NCBI GenBank assembly: GCA_000739535.1
Contig: DF820472.1
Location: 31,009-95,008 of the forward strand
DNA: 64,000 nt
Direction of reading: 5' to 3'
DNA from: Candidatus Vecturithrix granuli
Lineage (GTDB): Bacteria; Moduliflexota; Moduliflexia; Moduliflexales; Moduliflexaceae
Both the position numbers and the translations under genes were made by a program. This document shows, in pieces, positions 47,203-56,847 of this stretch (position 1 is the first letter of the stretch; each line of letters starts with the position of its first letter). The notes below the pieces were generated by a model. That model made no database searches. It saw only the letters and a program-made list of their open reading frames with translations, and was not told the origin of the DNA.

Positions 47203-48678
47203 TCAAATGCGCGGCCGGATCACACTCACAGCATGTGGCGATAGTGTGATCGCTCCACACTCAATCATCACCTCGCTTGCAATCGGCGTCACACGATCAG
47301 GGTGTGTAAGATCGTTATACGCATCCGGCGAGTCGCCGCACAACACTGTCAGAGAGCAACGCCCATTCAAAGGCATTCCTCCCAGATAGATCTGACATGA
47401 CACTGCCCTTTCAGCATGGCGATTCACCAGCGCGACGCTCCATGTCTGCATATCATCATCACATGTGGCTACGGCATCTACAGCAGGCACAGATTTTCCG
47501 ACGCACTCAAGGGTTTCGCCAGAAACCCAGGTATCAATCACATTGGCCTCTAAGAGATTGGCATACATAGAGAGCACATGAAACGTAGTCCGTTTCACAA
47601 CGCCATCAGGATAAACAAACAATGGTCCGCGCGTATTCACCACCGGGGCCATATTGGCCATGCCTACCGTCTTGCTATGGCGCAGACAGGCGTTCAAAAA
47701 TCCGGCAGAAAACACAGCATCCGCCATCGTGTAAGTGGCATTCAGATCGTTACGGTTGCGGACGGTAATGGCTTCCGGGCTATTGCCCTGCGGATGATGC
47801 CAGCCCCGCAAATTCCATTCATCAAAGGCAATCCCAATCCGCCCTTCAAAGCCGGCAACTGCCAGAATATGTTCGGTCATGCGGATTGCGGCTTCCGGTT
47901 CCAATGCACGGGTCATGCAGGTAGCATAATCACTCGGCTGATCATTTTGCCACAAGGGATCCCAATAGCCATGAATTGAGACATAATCCAGATATTGTCC
48001 GGCGTGCCGCAAGAGTTTCAGAGTCCACTCAAGGTCTGGAAGCGCGGCAGCCAGCAGCTTAATTGTGGGATCAACATGTTTCATCATTTTGGCAGATTCC
48101 GCGACAAAGTATCCCCATTCGTCTGCCGTCTTCGCCCCCATTTCCCAACTTCCGTAATTTTCATTGCCAATAGACCAATATTGGACTTTATGGGGCTGCG
48201 CATAACCATTGGCCTGTCGCAGCCGCGCCCAACGCCCCGTGTTTTCGAGATTACAATATTCGACCCAATCGCTCATTTCCTCTGGCGTGCCGGTGCCGGC
48301 GTTGGTACAAAGATAGGGCTCCGCGCCAATTAAGCGGCACCACGTCACAAACTCATCGGTACCAAAGGTGTTTGGCTCTTCCACACACCAGGCTTTATCA
48401 TAACTGGGCTGCCGGTCAGCACCAACTCCATGCGTCCAATGATACGCACTCACGAAACACCCGCCAGGCCAGCGTACAATAGGAACGTTGAGTTCACGTA
48501 ACGCTGCGATCACATCTAAGCGGAAACCATGCACATCTGCCAGCGGCGACCCCGGTTCAAACACCCCGCCATACACCTGGCGATGGAAATGTTCTAAAAA
48601 TTGGCCCAAAATCATGGGGTTATACCGGCGAAAACCATGATGAGTTTCTATATACACACTGTTTGGAGTACCTATCAT
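47203..48678 (-). CDS. Alpha-L-arabinofuranosidase, GH51 (copy 2)
   Basis: The 491-residue enzyme starts at ATG 48678 with AGGAG seven bases upstream. It has FLEHFHRQVYGGVFEPGSP, IVRWPGGCFVSAYHWTHG, the acid/base Glu in SIGNENYGSWE and the nucleophile Glu in AFDEWNLRGW. It differs clearly from copy 1 (for example WTHGVGADRQPSYDKAWCVEE against [20 protein letters not shown]), so the two probably have different linkage preferences and did not arise by recent duplication. No signal peptide is visible. It follows the CUT1-type permeases by about 50 bp. Confidence 0.95.
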   Translation of the reverse strand: MIGTPNSVYIETHHGFRRYNPMILGQFLEHFHRQVYGGVFEPGSPLADVHGFRLDVIAALRELNVPIVRWPGGCFVSAYHWTHGVGADRQPSYDKAWCVEEPNTFGTDEFVTWCRLIGAEPYLCTNAGTGTPEEMSDWVEYCNLENTGRWARLRQANGYAQPHKVQYWSIGNENYGSWEMGAKTADEWGYFVAESAKMMKHVDPTIKLLAAALPDLEWTLKLLRHAGQYLDYVSIHGYWDPLWQNDQPSDYATCMTRALEPEAAIRMTEHILAVAGFEGRIGIAFDEWNLRGWHHPQGNSPEAITVRNRNDLNATYTMADAVFSAGFLNACLRHSKTVGMANMAPVVNTRGPLFVYPDGVVKRTTFHVLSMYANLLEANVIDTWVSGETLECVGKSVPAVDAVATCDDDMQTWSVALVNRHAERAVSCQIYLGGMPLNGRCSLTVLCGDSPDAYNDLTHPDRVTPIASEVMIECGAITLSPHAVSVIRPRI

Positions 48679-48728
48679 TAGTGTTCTCCTATAATTCATC
48701 GCAATTTTTTTATGCCTTACATTGTCAG

Positions 48729-49574
48729 TTACCCTTTCACCGCGCCTATCGTTAACCCGGCCATAAACGCTCTCTGAAATAAGAGGAACAGAATCAGGAT
48801 GGGCAATACGGACAACACTGCCCCTGACATGAGCATCATATAATTATTGCCATAGGGACTGAGTAACGAGGCCAGTCCGATTGGCAGGGTAAACATTTCA
48901 GTGGTGCGTAAGACGATCAAGGGCCATAAGAGGCTGTTCCAGCTAAAGAGAGCCTGCAAAATCGCCATTGCGCCAAAGGCCGGCAGCATGAGCGGCATCA
49001 TCACACGAAAATACGCGCCAAACTCGGTACAGCCGTCAATACGTGCCGCATCTAACAGATCTTTGGGAAGTCCCAGAGCATATTGCCTGAAAAAGAACAC
49101 CGCAAAGGGCGTCACCACAAATGGCAGGATAACCCCGGGATACGTGTTAATCAATCTGAAAAAAATCATGGTTTTATACAGGGGCAGAATCAGAATTTCC
49201 AGGGGGATCATCATGGTAAATAACACCAACCCAAACAGCAGATTTCTGCCCTTAAACTGATAAATGGCCAGGCCATAGCCGACAAAGGCAGAGAAAAAGA
49301 GGCTGGCAACCGTTTGCAGGGTGGTTAACACTAAACTATTGCGATACCAATACCAGTAGCGTGATCCTTCCGCGGTGAACAGATGCTTGTAATTCTCCAA
49401 TGACCAGAGTTCGGGCTGGAGTTTGACATTCAGCCCGTAACGCAATAATTCCGTTGTCGGTTTAAACGAGCCTAAGAATAAACAATAGAACGGAAATAAT
49501 GCCAAAATCGCGAGAATCGCAAACAAGAGAAATAACCCTACGCGTTGAACTCTGTCGGATTTTGCGGCTTTCAT
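48729..49574 (-). CDS. CUT1 sugar ABC permease (MalG-like)
   Basis: The 281-residue permease starts at ATG 49574, with AGGAGGT upstream and only two bases from the previous stop. Hydrophobic helices begin LFLLFAILAILALFPFYCLF, and the EAA loop is LLDAARIDGCTEFGAYFRVM. It ends in the family-typical AFMAGLTIGAVKG. It pairs with the MalF-like permease upstream. No ATPase gene is present in this unit. Confidence 0.93.
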   Translation of the reverse strand: MKAAKSDRVQRVGLFLLFAILAILALFPFYCLFLGSFKPTTELLRYGLNVKLQPELWSLENYKHLFTAEGSRYWYWYRNSLVLTTLQTVASLFFSAFVGYGLAIYQFKGRNLLFGLVLFTMMIPLEILILPLYKTMIFFRLINTYPGVILPFVVTPFAVFFFRQYALGLPKDLLDAARIDGCTEFGAYFRVMMPLMLPAFGAMAILQALFSWNSLLWPLIVLRTTEMFTLPIGLASLLSPYGNNYMMLMSGAVLSVLPILILFLLFQRAFMAGLTIGAVKG

Positions 49575-49576
49575 TG

Positions 49577-50461
49577 TCAACTGACCTCCTTTTTCAACGC
49601 GCCGGTCAGGGTTAACTGGATGGTATTCACGATCAAGACGATCACCAACAGGACCATCCCGATTGCCGACCCAAAACCCATATCGTTCTCCTGAAAGGCT
49701 TTCCGATAGAGGTACACCACAATTGTCAGCCCGATATTTCCGGGTGAACGCGTGGTCCAATAGACATAACTTTCTTCAAACATACGAAAACCGGCATAAA
49801 TACTAATCGTTAACACATAGATTGTCACCGGCTTGAGCAAGGGAAAGGTAATGTGTCTGAATTTTGAAAACGCTCCGGCCCCATCAATATCGGCCGCTTC
49901 ATAGAGTTCTTTAGGAATAGCCTGCAACCCTGATAAATAATAGAGAATATTGACGCCCATCCAACGCCAGCAGCACAACAGCACCATGATGAAGATCATC
50001 ACATTTTTATCTCTCAGCCATTTTATACTCTCGAACCCCAGACTGATTAAGACTGAATTCGCAAACGCCGTATCCATCTCGCCAAAAAATAATCGAAATA
50101 TTGTTCCGGCAACAATCGTAGAAGTCAAAATCGGCACAAACAAGGTTGCGCGGAAAAGGTTGCGGCCCGGCATGTTTTTGCTGTCTAAAAAGACGGCCAG
50201 AATCATCGGAAGGGGGATCAGGATCGCGCATGTCCAAAACGTATAACGCGCACTGATGCTCAGGGCAGTGTAAAATTGCGGATTCAGCAAGCGTTGATAA
50301 TTCTTGAACCCGATAAAGGTGACTTCGCCGGGTAGGATTTTCTGAAAACTCATCAGAATCGTGCTGAAGACCGGATACAGAAAAAAAAGGAGAAAAGACA
50401 GGATGAACGGCAGCACGAAGAAATAGGGCGCCAATTTTTGTGAATAGAAAAGTTTTTTCAC
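49577..50461 (-). CDS. CUT1 sugar ABC permease (MalF-like)
   Basis: The 294-residue permease begins LAPYFFVLPFILSFLLFFLY and has the EAA loop LYEAADIDGAGAFSKFRHIT. It lies between the binding-protein gene (74 bp upstream) and the MalG-like permease (2 bp downstream). It is the usual partner in a carbohydrate importer. Confidence 0.93.
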   Translation of the reverse strand: MKKLFYSQKLAPYFFVLPFILSFLLFFLYPVFSTILMSFQKILPGEVTFIGFKNYQRLLNPQFYTALSISARYTFWTCAILIPLPMILAVFLDSKNMPGRNLFRATLFVPILTSTIVAGTIFRLFFGEMDTAFANSVLISLGFESIKWLRDKNVMIFIMVLLCCWRWMGVNILYYLSGLQAIPKELYEAADIDGAGAFSKFRHITFPLLKPVTIYVLTISIYAGFRMFEESYVYWTTRSPGNIGLTIVVYLYRKAFQENDMGFGSAIGMVLLVIVLIVNTIQLTLTGALKKEVS

Positions 50462-50535
50462 GATTCAACCGGGAAGACAAAAGGCAAAGCATTCGTCGCC
50501 GGCCTTCCGCCTTCCTCTCTGCGCTCATTCAAGAT

Positions 50536-51816
50536 TTATTGCTGTGCTCTCAATTCTTCAGCAATTTCTTTCAAGACCTCTGCCGGGTCTCTGCCCTCTT
50601 CGAACACCGCGTAGCCGGCCGTTGTCTGGTAGGCGGAGATGGTCGCCGGCGTCATGGCACCGATATTGACCGGACGAATTTCATCTTTGACCTCTGTCAG
50701 AACATCAAAGATGCCCTTACCGAAATAATCGGTAAACTGATTATCTGGCTGATCTTTCAGCATCGGCCACACATCCCAGCGCGGCGGATCAAAACCCAGC
50801 AGATTCCAGATGCGAATATTGGCTTCCTGGGTCAGCTTGGCCTCAGCCAGCACGCCTTTGGCCAATTCGATATTTTTCGACTGATTAGTCACCACCGTGC
50901 CCGTGCCGCCCATGCCGGCGGAACGGAATCCGCCCTCTTCCCAACGCGGCAGTGGACGAATAATGATCTTGCCTTTTAAATCGGGCATATACTCTACAAA
51001 ACGTCCCATGTACCACATCGGCATCACGACCGAGGCCGCGCCGCCCTGGTTCATGAAACCCCAGTATTCTTCACTGTGATGGTAGCCCCCCGGAGGCACA
51101 ACCGCCGTGCCAGCTTTCACCATATCTGCCTGGAATTGCAGCACACTGACATTTATGTCATCATCAATGATGACCTTGCCGTCCGCATCAAGAAAATCGG
51201 AACCTTTCTGAGACACGAGCTGCCACTGGGACCAATGTTCCGACAATTCGAAGGTCGTCATCGGCTTGCCGGTTTTCTCCAACACCACTTTGCCAGCTTC
51301 GGCGAAATCTGCCCAGGTTTTAATGTCATCCGGATTCACGCCCGCCTGATCCAGAATCTCTGTGTTGTAATACATCACGGTCGCGCCAACATGGTAGGGC
51401 GTGCCGTAGTAGTTGCCGTCCTTGGCATAGATCGCCAGCCGGGCCTGCACAAATTTATCTTTCACCGGCTCAATAATATCATTCAAGGGCACTAATTGAA
51501 TTTGTCCTTTTAAGTAATTGGGGAACTTCCCGATTTCGATATCGGACAAATCAGGAGCGCCAATGCCGGACTGAAAAGCGACCAACAGTTTAGTGTGCAT
51601 ATCTTCATAGGGAAGCACGTCGGCTTTGATCACGACCGGTTGATCCGGATGTTTTTCATTCCAGGCCTCAGCCCCCGCTTCGATCAATTTGACATGAAAT
51701 TGTTGAAACGTCCAGAACGACAATTCTGTTGGCGCTGCCGCGTTGACAGGTTCTCCAAAACTCCCGATAATGAGCACACATAAAGCTGCCACAATGAGTG
51801 TAAAAACTTTCTTCAT
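50536..51816 (-). CDS. Sugar-binding protein (family 1) of CUT1 importer
   Basis: The 426-residue periplasmic protein has signal peptide KKVFTLIVAALCVLIIGSFG and a family-1 fold: ELSFWTFQQFHVKLIEAG at the N-terminus, APDLSDIEIGKFPNYLKGQI and GAASVVMPMWYMGRFVEYM. GGAGG precedes the ATG by about eight bases. It is the first structural gene after the regulator and supplies sugar to the permeases at 48729-50461. Binding preference cannot be read from sequence; the neighbouring GH51 implies arabino-oligosaccharides. Confidence 0.93.
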   Translation of the reverse strand: MKKVFTLIVAALCVLIIGSFGEPVNAAAPTELSFWTFQQFHVKLIEAGAEAWNEKHPDQPVVIKADVLPYEDMHTKLLVAFQSGIGAPDLSDIEIGKFPNYLKGQIQLVPLNDIIEPVKDKFVQARLAIYAKDGNYYGTPYHVGATVMYYNTEILDQAGVNPDDIKTWADFAEAGKVVLEKTGKPMTTFELSEHWSQWQLVSQKGSDFLDADGKVIIDDDINVSVLQFQADMVKAGTAVVPPGGYHHSEEYWGFMNQGGAASVVMPMWYMGRFVEYMPDLKGKIIIRPLPRWEEGGFRSAGMGGTGTVVTNQSKNIELAKGVLAEAKLTQEANIRIWNLLGFDPPRWDVWPMLKDQPDNQFTDYFGKGIFDVLTEVKDEIRPVNIGAMTPATISAYQTTAGYAVFEEGRDPAEVLKEIAEELRAQQ

Positions 51817-51876
51817 GATGTTTCCTCCCTTATAGTACTGAAAAAATTTAGCACGTAGTGCTTCAAGTATTGTAGG

Positions 51877-51976
51877 ACGCCTACCGCGTAGCGGTTGTAA
51901 ATCGCCTACGGCGAAAAAGCAACAGGATGAGAGAATCCTCTTTCTACAATACTCTATCGCCTACGGCGAAAAGAGA
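51877..51976. repeat. Palindromic repeats in regulator-transporter gap
   Basis: The segment gcctaccgcgtagcgg is a short palindrome, and atcgcctacggcgaaaa occurs twice (about 51902 and 51957). The two copies flank a small stem (gagagaatcctctttc). The rest of the gap 51817-52066 contains no gene; the promoter of the importer should be here, but I could not identify it. Confidence 0.6.
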
Positions 51977-52066
51977 AGCTCAATAGTTACAAATACTTAT
52001 AGGTGAAAAATGACTCGACATACGTTAATAATGCGATTCTCACCTCCTTCCATGAAGGATACAGAG

Positions 52067-52987
52067 TTATTGGATGTACATGGTGAGCACAATATCCTGA
52101 TCGTAGTTGCCGAAGCCGGCTCCGAAAATATTGAGGCCGCCGACATTGACGGCATTTTCTTGAATCCCGATCCGCACCTTGATCGAAGAGTGTCCGCGAA
52201 GATTTAACTCCGCTAATGTGACATCAGAAACCTTGATCCCGTCAACAAATGTGCCCGTCTCGGTCACATTCCAATTTTTTAACAGTCCATATTGCGAACC
52301 CGCTAATTTCCACCACATCGGCGTCAATTTGCCGCGCACATCGCCAAAATCTCCCGGACAGGTCCAGACCCCGATTTCAACTCCATTAATCCAGACCGTA
52401 ATGTCAGACGGCCAGTCACTATTCGTACCCGGCACTTCAGAAGACAGTTCCATGGAGACTTCCAGGCGTTCTAAGCTGATATTGCCTTTGAGATTGTTCG
52501 GAAATTTGTATTCCACAAACCCGCGTTCAAACCAGATTAAGCTGGCTACCGCCCGCTTGGGATTCAAAAACGATTCCGGCACGTCTAAAAAGCCGATAAT
52601 CTCTTCCCGGGAGCACAGCCCGCAGGGCGGATGTACCTCAAAATCCGTATATAAGCCGACCGGCATGACCACTTCAATGATATTTTGCGAAACTTCTTTA
52701 CGAATCCCCGGTAACTGAACGACAACCTCGTCATAAGGCAGGGAACACAATTTCTGCGCCCCTTTTTTCCCAGCCGCGACTTCAACCGTAATTAAGCCGG
52801 CTTCTTCTAAAATTTTGATATTAGTTGACACCGACGATTGAGGCAGGTGCAATTCTTTCGCAATATCATTCACATTGAGTTTCTGGTTATTTAACAATTC
52901 TAAGATCGCCAAACGCGGTTCCGATGCCAGCGCGCTTAACACCGCCAGCGACTCTTTGGCCTCAATCATCAACAAACGACTTTCCAT
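52067..52987 (-). CDS. ArsR-like winged-helix regulator with C-terminal beta domain
   Basis: The 306-residue protein has an N-terminal winged helix (ALASEPRLAILELLNNQKLN, then DIAKELHLPQSSVSTNIKIL, residues ~15-80). This is followed by a long beta-rich domain (~95-306) with VHPPCGLCSREEIIGFLDVP, FERGFVEYKFP and VWINGVEIGVWTCPG. The C-terminal domain probably binds a sugar or related effector; it is typical of regulators placed next to arabinofuranosidase loci. It heads the arabino-oligosaccharide locus on the same strand and has a palindromic candidate operator just upstream of its start (53021-53040). Confidence 0.88.
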   Translation of the reverse strand: MESRLLMIEAKESLAVLSALASEPRLAILELLNNQKLNVNDIAKELHLPQSSVSTNIKILEEAGLITVEVAAGKKGAQKLCSLPYDEVVVQLPGIRKEVSQNIIEVVMPVGLYTDFEVHPPCGLCSREEIIGFLDVPESFLNPKRAVASLIWFERGFVEYKFPNNLKGNISLERLEVSMELSSEVPGTNSDWPSDITVWINGVEIGVWTCPGDFGDVRGKLTPMWWKLAGSQYGLLKNWNVTETGTFVDGIKVSDVTLAELNLRGHSSIKVRIGIQENAVNVGGLNIFGAGFGNYDQDIVLTMYIQ

Positions 52988-53020
52988 GCCACCCTTCTTT
53001 ATGCAAAAATAAGCGAGTAA

Positions 53021-53141
53021 ATATCAAATTTTATTGATATAGAATGATCATTACAACCAATTAAGAGAAGAAAAAACAAAATCAGATACCCTGTCAAGTA
53101 AAAAAAATTGATTTTTTTTGATATATATTGATTTTTTTTGA
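53021..53141 (-). promoter_or_regulatory. Candidate operator region of the arabinose-locus regulator
   Basis: A palindrome with 7-bp perfect arms (atatcaa at 53021-53027, ttgatat at 53034-53040) lies 34-53 bases before the regulator start. Further upstream, two copies of attgattttttttga (53107-53121 and 53127-53141) flank a gatatat core and carry ttgat half-sites. On the minus strand a TTGACA box lies at 53087-53092. This is compatible with autoregulation by a winged-helix protein. Confidence 0.5.
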
Positions 53142-53224
53142 AGAGAATATCCATAGAATAGAAAATATCCGTAGAATACTGATGCAAACCATGATCGGAT
53201 TTTTTGAGTCAGGTCAATTCGAAA

Positions 53225-53267
53225 ATAAAAAGCCCTCAACAGATTACTCTTTTCTGTCAAGGGCTTT
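53225..53267 (-). terminator. Intrinsic terminator of the ComEA-like gene
   Basis: Stem arms at 53229-53242 and 53254-53267 (aaagccct and agggcttt ends; two mismatches inside) are followed on the minus strand by TTTTTATTTTC. It lies 30 bp past the stop of the ComEA-like gene and is the cleanest rho-independent terminator in the window. Confidence 0.75.
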
Positions 53268-53296
53268 GCTCTGAATGCGAACGCTCTTAATTATAC

Positions 53297-53692
53297 TTAA
53301 TTTTTCTTCTCGGATTTTTTCTTGCTTTGCTCGCCTTCAGCCTGTTCTGGTGGTACTTCTTCTTCCTCTCCTTTGATTGGTTTAACTTCAATTAGGTTTT
53401 CAAACTTTTTCAGCATTTTCTCGCCAATTCCTTTGATTTCCAACAGATCTTGAATTTTTTCGTATGGCCGTCCAGCAATGATCGCTTGCGCCAGTTTAGG
53501 GCCAATCCCAGGAAGCGTTTCTAATTCTTCCGGAGCTGCAGAGTTGATATCAAGCTTTTGAACTTCTTCCTCTTTTTTAGATTCCTGCTTTGTCTCTTTT
53601 TGGGCCTTGGCTTCCTGGGCCATCGTAAATGTTGATCCAATGATCACTAAACCGACAACCAGCACGAAAATGACGAATAACTTTGCTTTCAT
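53297..53692 (-). CDS. ComEA-like helix-hairpin-helix protein
   Basis: The 131-residue protein has a signal peptide (KAKLFVIFVLVVGLVIIGS), a Lys/Glu-rich linker (residues ~27-47) and a double helix-hairpin-helix DNA-binding module: LDINSAAPEELETLPGIG and IKGIGEKMLKKFENL. A charged tail follows. ComEA proteins bind double-stranded DNA at the envelope during natural transformation; similar small proteins also exist without a competence role. No comEC or pilus gene is nearby. A terminator lies directly downstream. Confidence 0.85.
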   Translation of the reverse strand: MKAKLFVIFVLVVGLVIIGSTFTMAQEAKAQKETKQESKKEEEVQKLDINSAAPEELETLPGIGPKLAQAIIAGRPYEKIQDLLEIKGIGEKMLKKFENLIEVKPIKGEEEEVPPEQAEGEQSKKKSEKKN

Positions 53693-54075
53693 ACTCCGAC
53701 CTCCTCTTTTAGCAGCAGGTCAAATCCGTTGATGGCAGCATATTCGGATAAGAGTAGAATGTGAACAACCGTAAGCAGAAAAAGTATTCAGAAGTCTGTT
53801 CATAAAAAGAGCAACAGCATGATTATCTCATAGTACAGCAAGTATATCTGATTTTATGGGCATTTCGCGTATGGTATCAACTGATTCAGCCCACCACCAT
53901 TTTTTTGTAGATATTTTCCACCGCTAAACAAGATGGTGAAAATATCTCAATAGTTAAAAAATAAACGTACACTAATGAATGAGACGAATTATAGTTTTTA
54001 ATAAAAGTTTATAATCGTCAAGAAAAAAATAACATTACTTGCAATTTATTTTCCAGGAGGTTGGACATCTGTATA
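53693..54075. other. Gene-free stretch
   Basis: No coding sequence, palindrome of note or RNA gene was found in these 383 bases. They are AT-rich and should hold the promoter of the ComEA-like gene near 53700-53800. Confidence 0.5.
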
Positions 54076-54633
54076 TTAAAAATCTTCCGGGCGGTCAAAA
54101 TCGCGCAAAATCGCCGGATCAGGGATTTCCAGATGCACAACCATCTCAGGCTGTTCGCGCCAGAGGGAATTGAGGCCGGGAGTGTCGGGCGGCAGCGTGC
54201 GGATGCGCTCAACCAGCATGGCCGGTAAGCCGGCCGGATGTCCGCGCCGGCCTTGAAAGGTCGGGATGATGACTTTCTCACGTTCTCGTTCTAACGTTAT
54301 TTGTACCTGTCGAATCGTTTCAGGCCGGATGCCCGGACAATCGCAGGGGGTGAGTAGGCAGGCTTCTCCGGCCGGTACAGTCAGGCAGCCCATCCGGACC
54401 GAGGAAAACATGCCATCTTCCGGGCATGGATTGAGCACGTATTTGCAGGGCAGATCCTGCAAGACCGATTTTACACGCTCCCGTTCATGCCCGATCACCA
54501 CGATCAATTCCAATCCGGCGGCCAGCAAGGGTTCAGCTACCTGCCGAGTCATCGGTTTGTCCTCAAATGCCATAACTTGTTTCAATGTCCCCATGCGGGA
54601 CGAAAATCCGGCGGCTAAAATAATAGCGTTCAT
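54076..54633 (-). CDS. MobA/MocA-like nucleotidyltransferase
   Basis: The 185-residue protein starts at ATG 54633 (MNAIILAAGFSSRMG), giving the LAAGxSxRMG nucleotide-binding loop at the N-terminus; an ATG 63 bases upstream would add an unlikely leader. The metal-binding DCPG follows at LTPCDCPGIRP and GHPAGLP later. This pattern fits molybdenum-cofactor cytidylyl- or guanylyltransferases and related small sugar nucleotidyltransferases. No molybdoenzyme gene is adjacent, so the precise substrate is open. It follows an ABC ATPase gene by about 60 bp. Confidence 0.82.
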   Translation of the reverse strand: MNAIILAAGFSSRMGTLKQVMAFEDKPMTRQVAEPLLAAGLELIVVIGHERERVKSVLQDLPCKYVLNPCPEDGMFSSVRMGCLTVPAGEACLLTPCDCPGIRPETIRQVQITLEREREKVIIPTFQGRRGHPAGLPAMLVERIRTLPPDTPGLNSLWREQPEMVVHLEIPDPAILRDFDRPEDF

Positions 54634-54692
54634 AGTTGTTCTTTCGCTTATTTTACAGGCTGTACCGGGAAAAAACTCGGTTTTTATTGGAT

Positions 54693-55451
54693 TCAATTCT
54701 TTAAAAATTCGATCACTTCTTTCATCTCGTACCCGCCGGTCAATTCGAGGAAGATGTCTTCGAGGTTGGTTTTGGTGGTTTGGGCCAGCCGGTGCAGCCC
54801 TTCAATCGTGCCCTGGGCGATAATCTGCCCTTTTTGGATGATCGCAATGTGGTCGCACATCTGTTCCGCGATTTCCAGGGTATGAGTGGACATGAAAATG
54901 GTCGTGCCTTTGTCGCAGAGTTCTCTGAAGATTTTTTTGACCAGGCGCGCGCCTTTGGGATCAAGCCCGACCATCGGCTCATCTACCACAATCACCTGGG
55001 GTTGGTGAATCAGGGCGGCCGACATGACCAGTTTCTGGCGCATGCCGTGCGAATAACTTTCTACGAGTTCGTCGCCCCAATCACTCAGTTCAAACATATC
55101 AAGCAGTTGTGTGATCCGTTCCTCTACATCGCGTTGTTCAACTTGATAGAGACCGGCGATAAATTGCAAAAATTCTCTACCGGTCAATTTTTCATAGATA
55201 AACGGTTTATCGGGGATAAACCCCACCACGCGCTTGGCCTCAAGCGGTTGTTTCTGCACGTCAAACCCCTCGATTTTCACCGTTCCCAACGTTGGCTTTA
55301 ACAAGCCGACCAGGGTTTTAATGGTTGTGGTTTTTCCGGCCCCGTTCGGCCCTAAAAAGCCGAATAACTGCCCGTTGGGAATGGTTAAACTGATGTCTGT
55401 AACTGCCGTGATATTGCCGTAGCGTTTGGTTAAATTGATGATTTCGATCAC
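54693..55451 (-). CDS. ABC transporter ATP-binding protein (export-type), partner missing
   Basis: The 252-residue ATPase has Walker A GPNGAGKT, a signature of the form YSHGMRQK in place of LSGGQ, and Walker B VIVVDEP. This SHGMRQ signature is typical of ABC-2 type exporters (NatA/CcmA-like). The permease that would complete the transporter is absent on both sides: the MobA-like gene follows and a small gene remnant precedes. The permease may be encoded elsewhere. Confidence 0.9.
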   Translation of the reverse strand: MIEIINLTKRYGNITAVTDISLTIPNGQLFGFLGPNGAGKTTTIKTLVGLLKPTLGTVKIEGFDVQKQPLEAKRVVGFIPDKPFIYEKLTGREFLQFIAGLYQVEQRDVEERITQLLDMFELSDWGDELVESYSHGMRQKLVMSAALIHQPQVIVVDEPMVGLDPKGARLVKKIFRELCDKGTTIFMSTHTLEIAEQMCDHIAIIQKGQIIAQGTIEGLHRLAQTTKTNLEDIFLELTGGYEMKEVIEFLKN

Positions 55452-55722
55452 CGTCTGGTATCCTTATGGCATGTCTGTGAGCAGCACTCATCATACTCCA
55501 CGTTTCAAATTCTTTCAGGAATTACAAGCCATTTTTACCGTACCAGGGACAAAGGAAAAGTCAAGCAAAAAATGAAGTTTCAACGCCTTAATACCTGGGA
55601 TAGAAAAAACAATTTTTGCGATTGACAAAAATCATAGAATTCGTTATGGTAAATGGAAAAACATCGGGTAGAGAGATTGTCTCTGGAAAATTCTTGAAAT
55701 CAAAGGGTTTTGAAAGGATCGT

Positions 55723-55836
55723 ATGAATAGTCCTGAAATTAAAGCATTTATTCGAGAGAACAGCCATTTATTCTGGTGGATCAAGCCGGAAGAGAAAGAG
55801 AATATCGGTTTGGGTCATGTACTAAACGTCGCTTGA
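55723..55836 (+). pseudogene. Short N-terminal remnant of a small hypothetical protein
   Basis: A 37-codon frame starting at ATG 55723 (preceded by GAAAGGATC) encodes SPEIKAFIRENSHLFWWI and then ends after GLGHVLNVA. The start resembles the N-terminus of a ~100-residue hypothetical family that often accompanies nucleotidyltransferase (AbiEii-type) genes. I recall this only from general knowledge and cannot confirm it. The rest is missing, so it is probably a remnant. The remaining gap 55452-55722 has an AT-rich promoter-like stretch (ttgaca at 55623) and no gene. Confidence 0.4.
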
Positions 55837-55856
55837 AGCAATGATTTCTCTAACTT

Positions 55857-56747
55857 ATGTCGTGTATGAATGATTATCTGGTACGAATTCTCAGTGATAC
55901 CGGAAATATCCGGGCGTTGGCGTGTGTGACAACCAACCTGGTCAATGAAGTTTGTCAACGACATGGCGCATCTGTCACAGCTTCGGCGGCCTTAGGCCGC
56001 GTGTTAACCGGAAGTGCCCTGATGGGTGCTTTACTCAAACCAGGGCAGCGAGTGGCAGTCAAATTTGAAGGCAACGGTCCCTTGAAAAAAATTCTGGCCG
56101 AAGCGGAAAGTTCTGGCGCGGTACGCGGCTATGTCGGGGTTCCACAGGTTGACTTGCCACTGAAGCAAGGAAAGATCGATGTGGCCGGCGCGATTGGACA
56201 TGCCGGATTTCTAACCGTTTCTAAAGATCTCCGTTTAAAAGAACCGTATAAAGGAACGGTACAACTCTATACCAGCGAAGTTGCTGAAGATATCGCCTAT
56301 TATTTCACGGAATCGGAACAAATCCCCTCAGCCGTTGGACTTGGGGTCTATGTTGAGCCGGATGCCCGCATCTCAGCGGCCGGCGGTTTTTTGATTCAGG
56401 CGCTCCCTCCGGCTGAGGAACACGGCGAGGCGCTTGACGCTCTTGTGAAGCGCATTCATGCCACGCCGCTCGTGACAGAACTGTTGCGAGAGGGCGCCAC
56501 GCCGGAAACTCTACTTGCACGTTTGTTTGCTGATATTCCCTACGAAATTCTTGAAACCCATCCCTTAAACTTTCAATGTTCCTGTAGTAAGCCAAGAATG
56601 GAACAGGCTCTCATCGCGCTGGGGCATCAAGACCTGGTTGCCCTTGTTCAGGAACGGGAAAAGGTAGAGGTGATGTGTGAATTTTGTCGTGAACGGTATC
56701 TCTTTGATCGATCGGAACTCGAACGCTTGCTCAAAGGAATTCAGTAA
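55857..56747 (+). CDS. hslO: Hsp33 redox-regulated chaperone
   Basis: The 296-residue protein carries the four zinc-binding cysteines of Hsp33: CSC in [11 protein letters not shown] (56577-56585) and CEFC in [13 protein letters not shown]. The N-terminal fold is typical ([13 protein letters not shown], then [20 protein letters not shown]). In oxidising stress the zinc is lost, disulfides form and the protein becomes an active holdase in the cytoplasm. ATG 55857 and ATG 55866 are both possible; the second gives the common MxDYLVR start. There is no clear ribosome-binding site for either. Confidence 0.95.
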   Translation: MSCMNDYLVRILSDTGNIRALACVTTNLVNEVCQRHGASVTASAALGRVLTGSALMGALLKPGQRVAVKFEGNGPLKKILAEAESSGAVRGYVGVPQVDLPLKQGKIDVAGAIGHAGFLTVSKDLRLKEPYKGTVQLYTSEVAEDIAYYFTESEQIPSAVGLGVYVEPDARISAAGGFLIQALPPAEEHGEALDALVKRIHATPLVTELLREGATPETLLARLFADIPYEILETHPLNFQCSCSKPRMEQALIALGHQDLVALVQEREKVEVMCEFCRERYLFDRSELERLLKGIQ

Positions 56748-56847
56748 CTGTCTGGTGTATAAAGAATTTTGTAAATTTATTGACAAATCTCGGACATCAG
56801 GTAGAGTAGGTTGTCAGTAGATACCAGGAAAAATGCTGGGTGTTCGT

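Noticed and set aside
53229..53267. Regulatory RNA instead of a terminator
   Set aside because: The simple stem with a T-run directly after the ComEA-like gene is fully explained as an intrinsic terminator.
54693..55451. Complete ABC transporter with the MobA-like neighbour
   Set aside because: No permease gene is present on either side; the MobA-like protein has no membrane segments.
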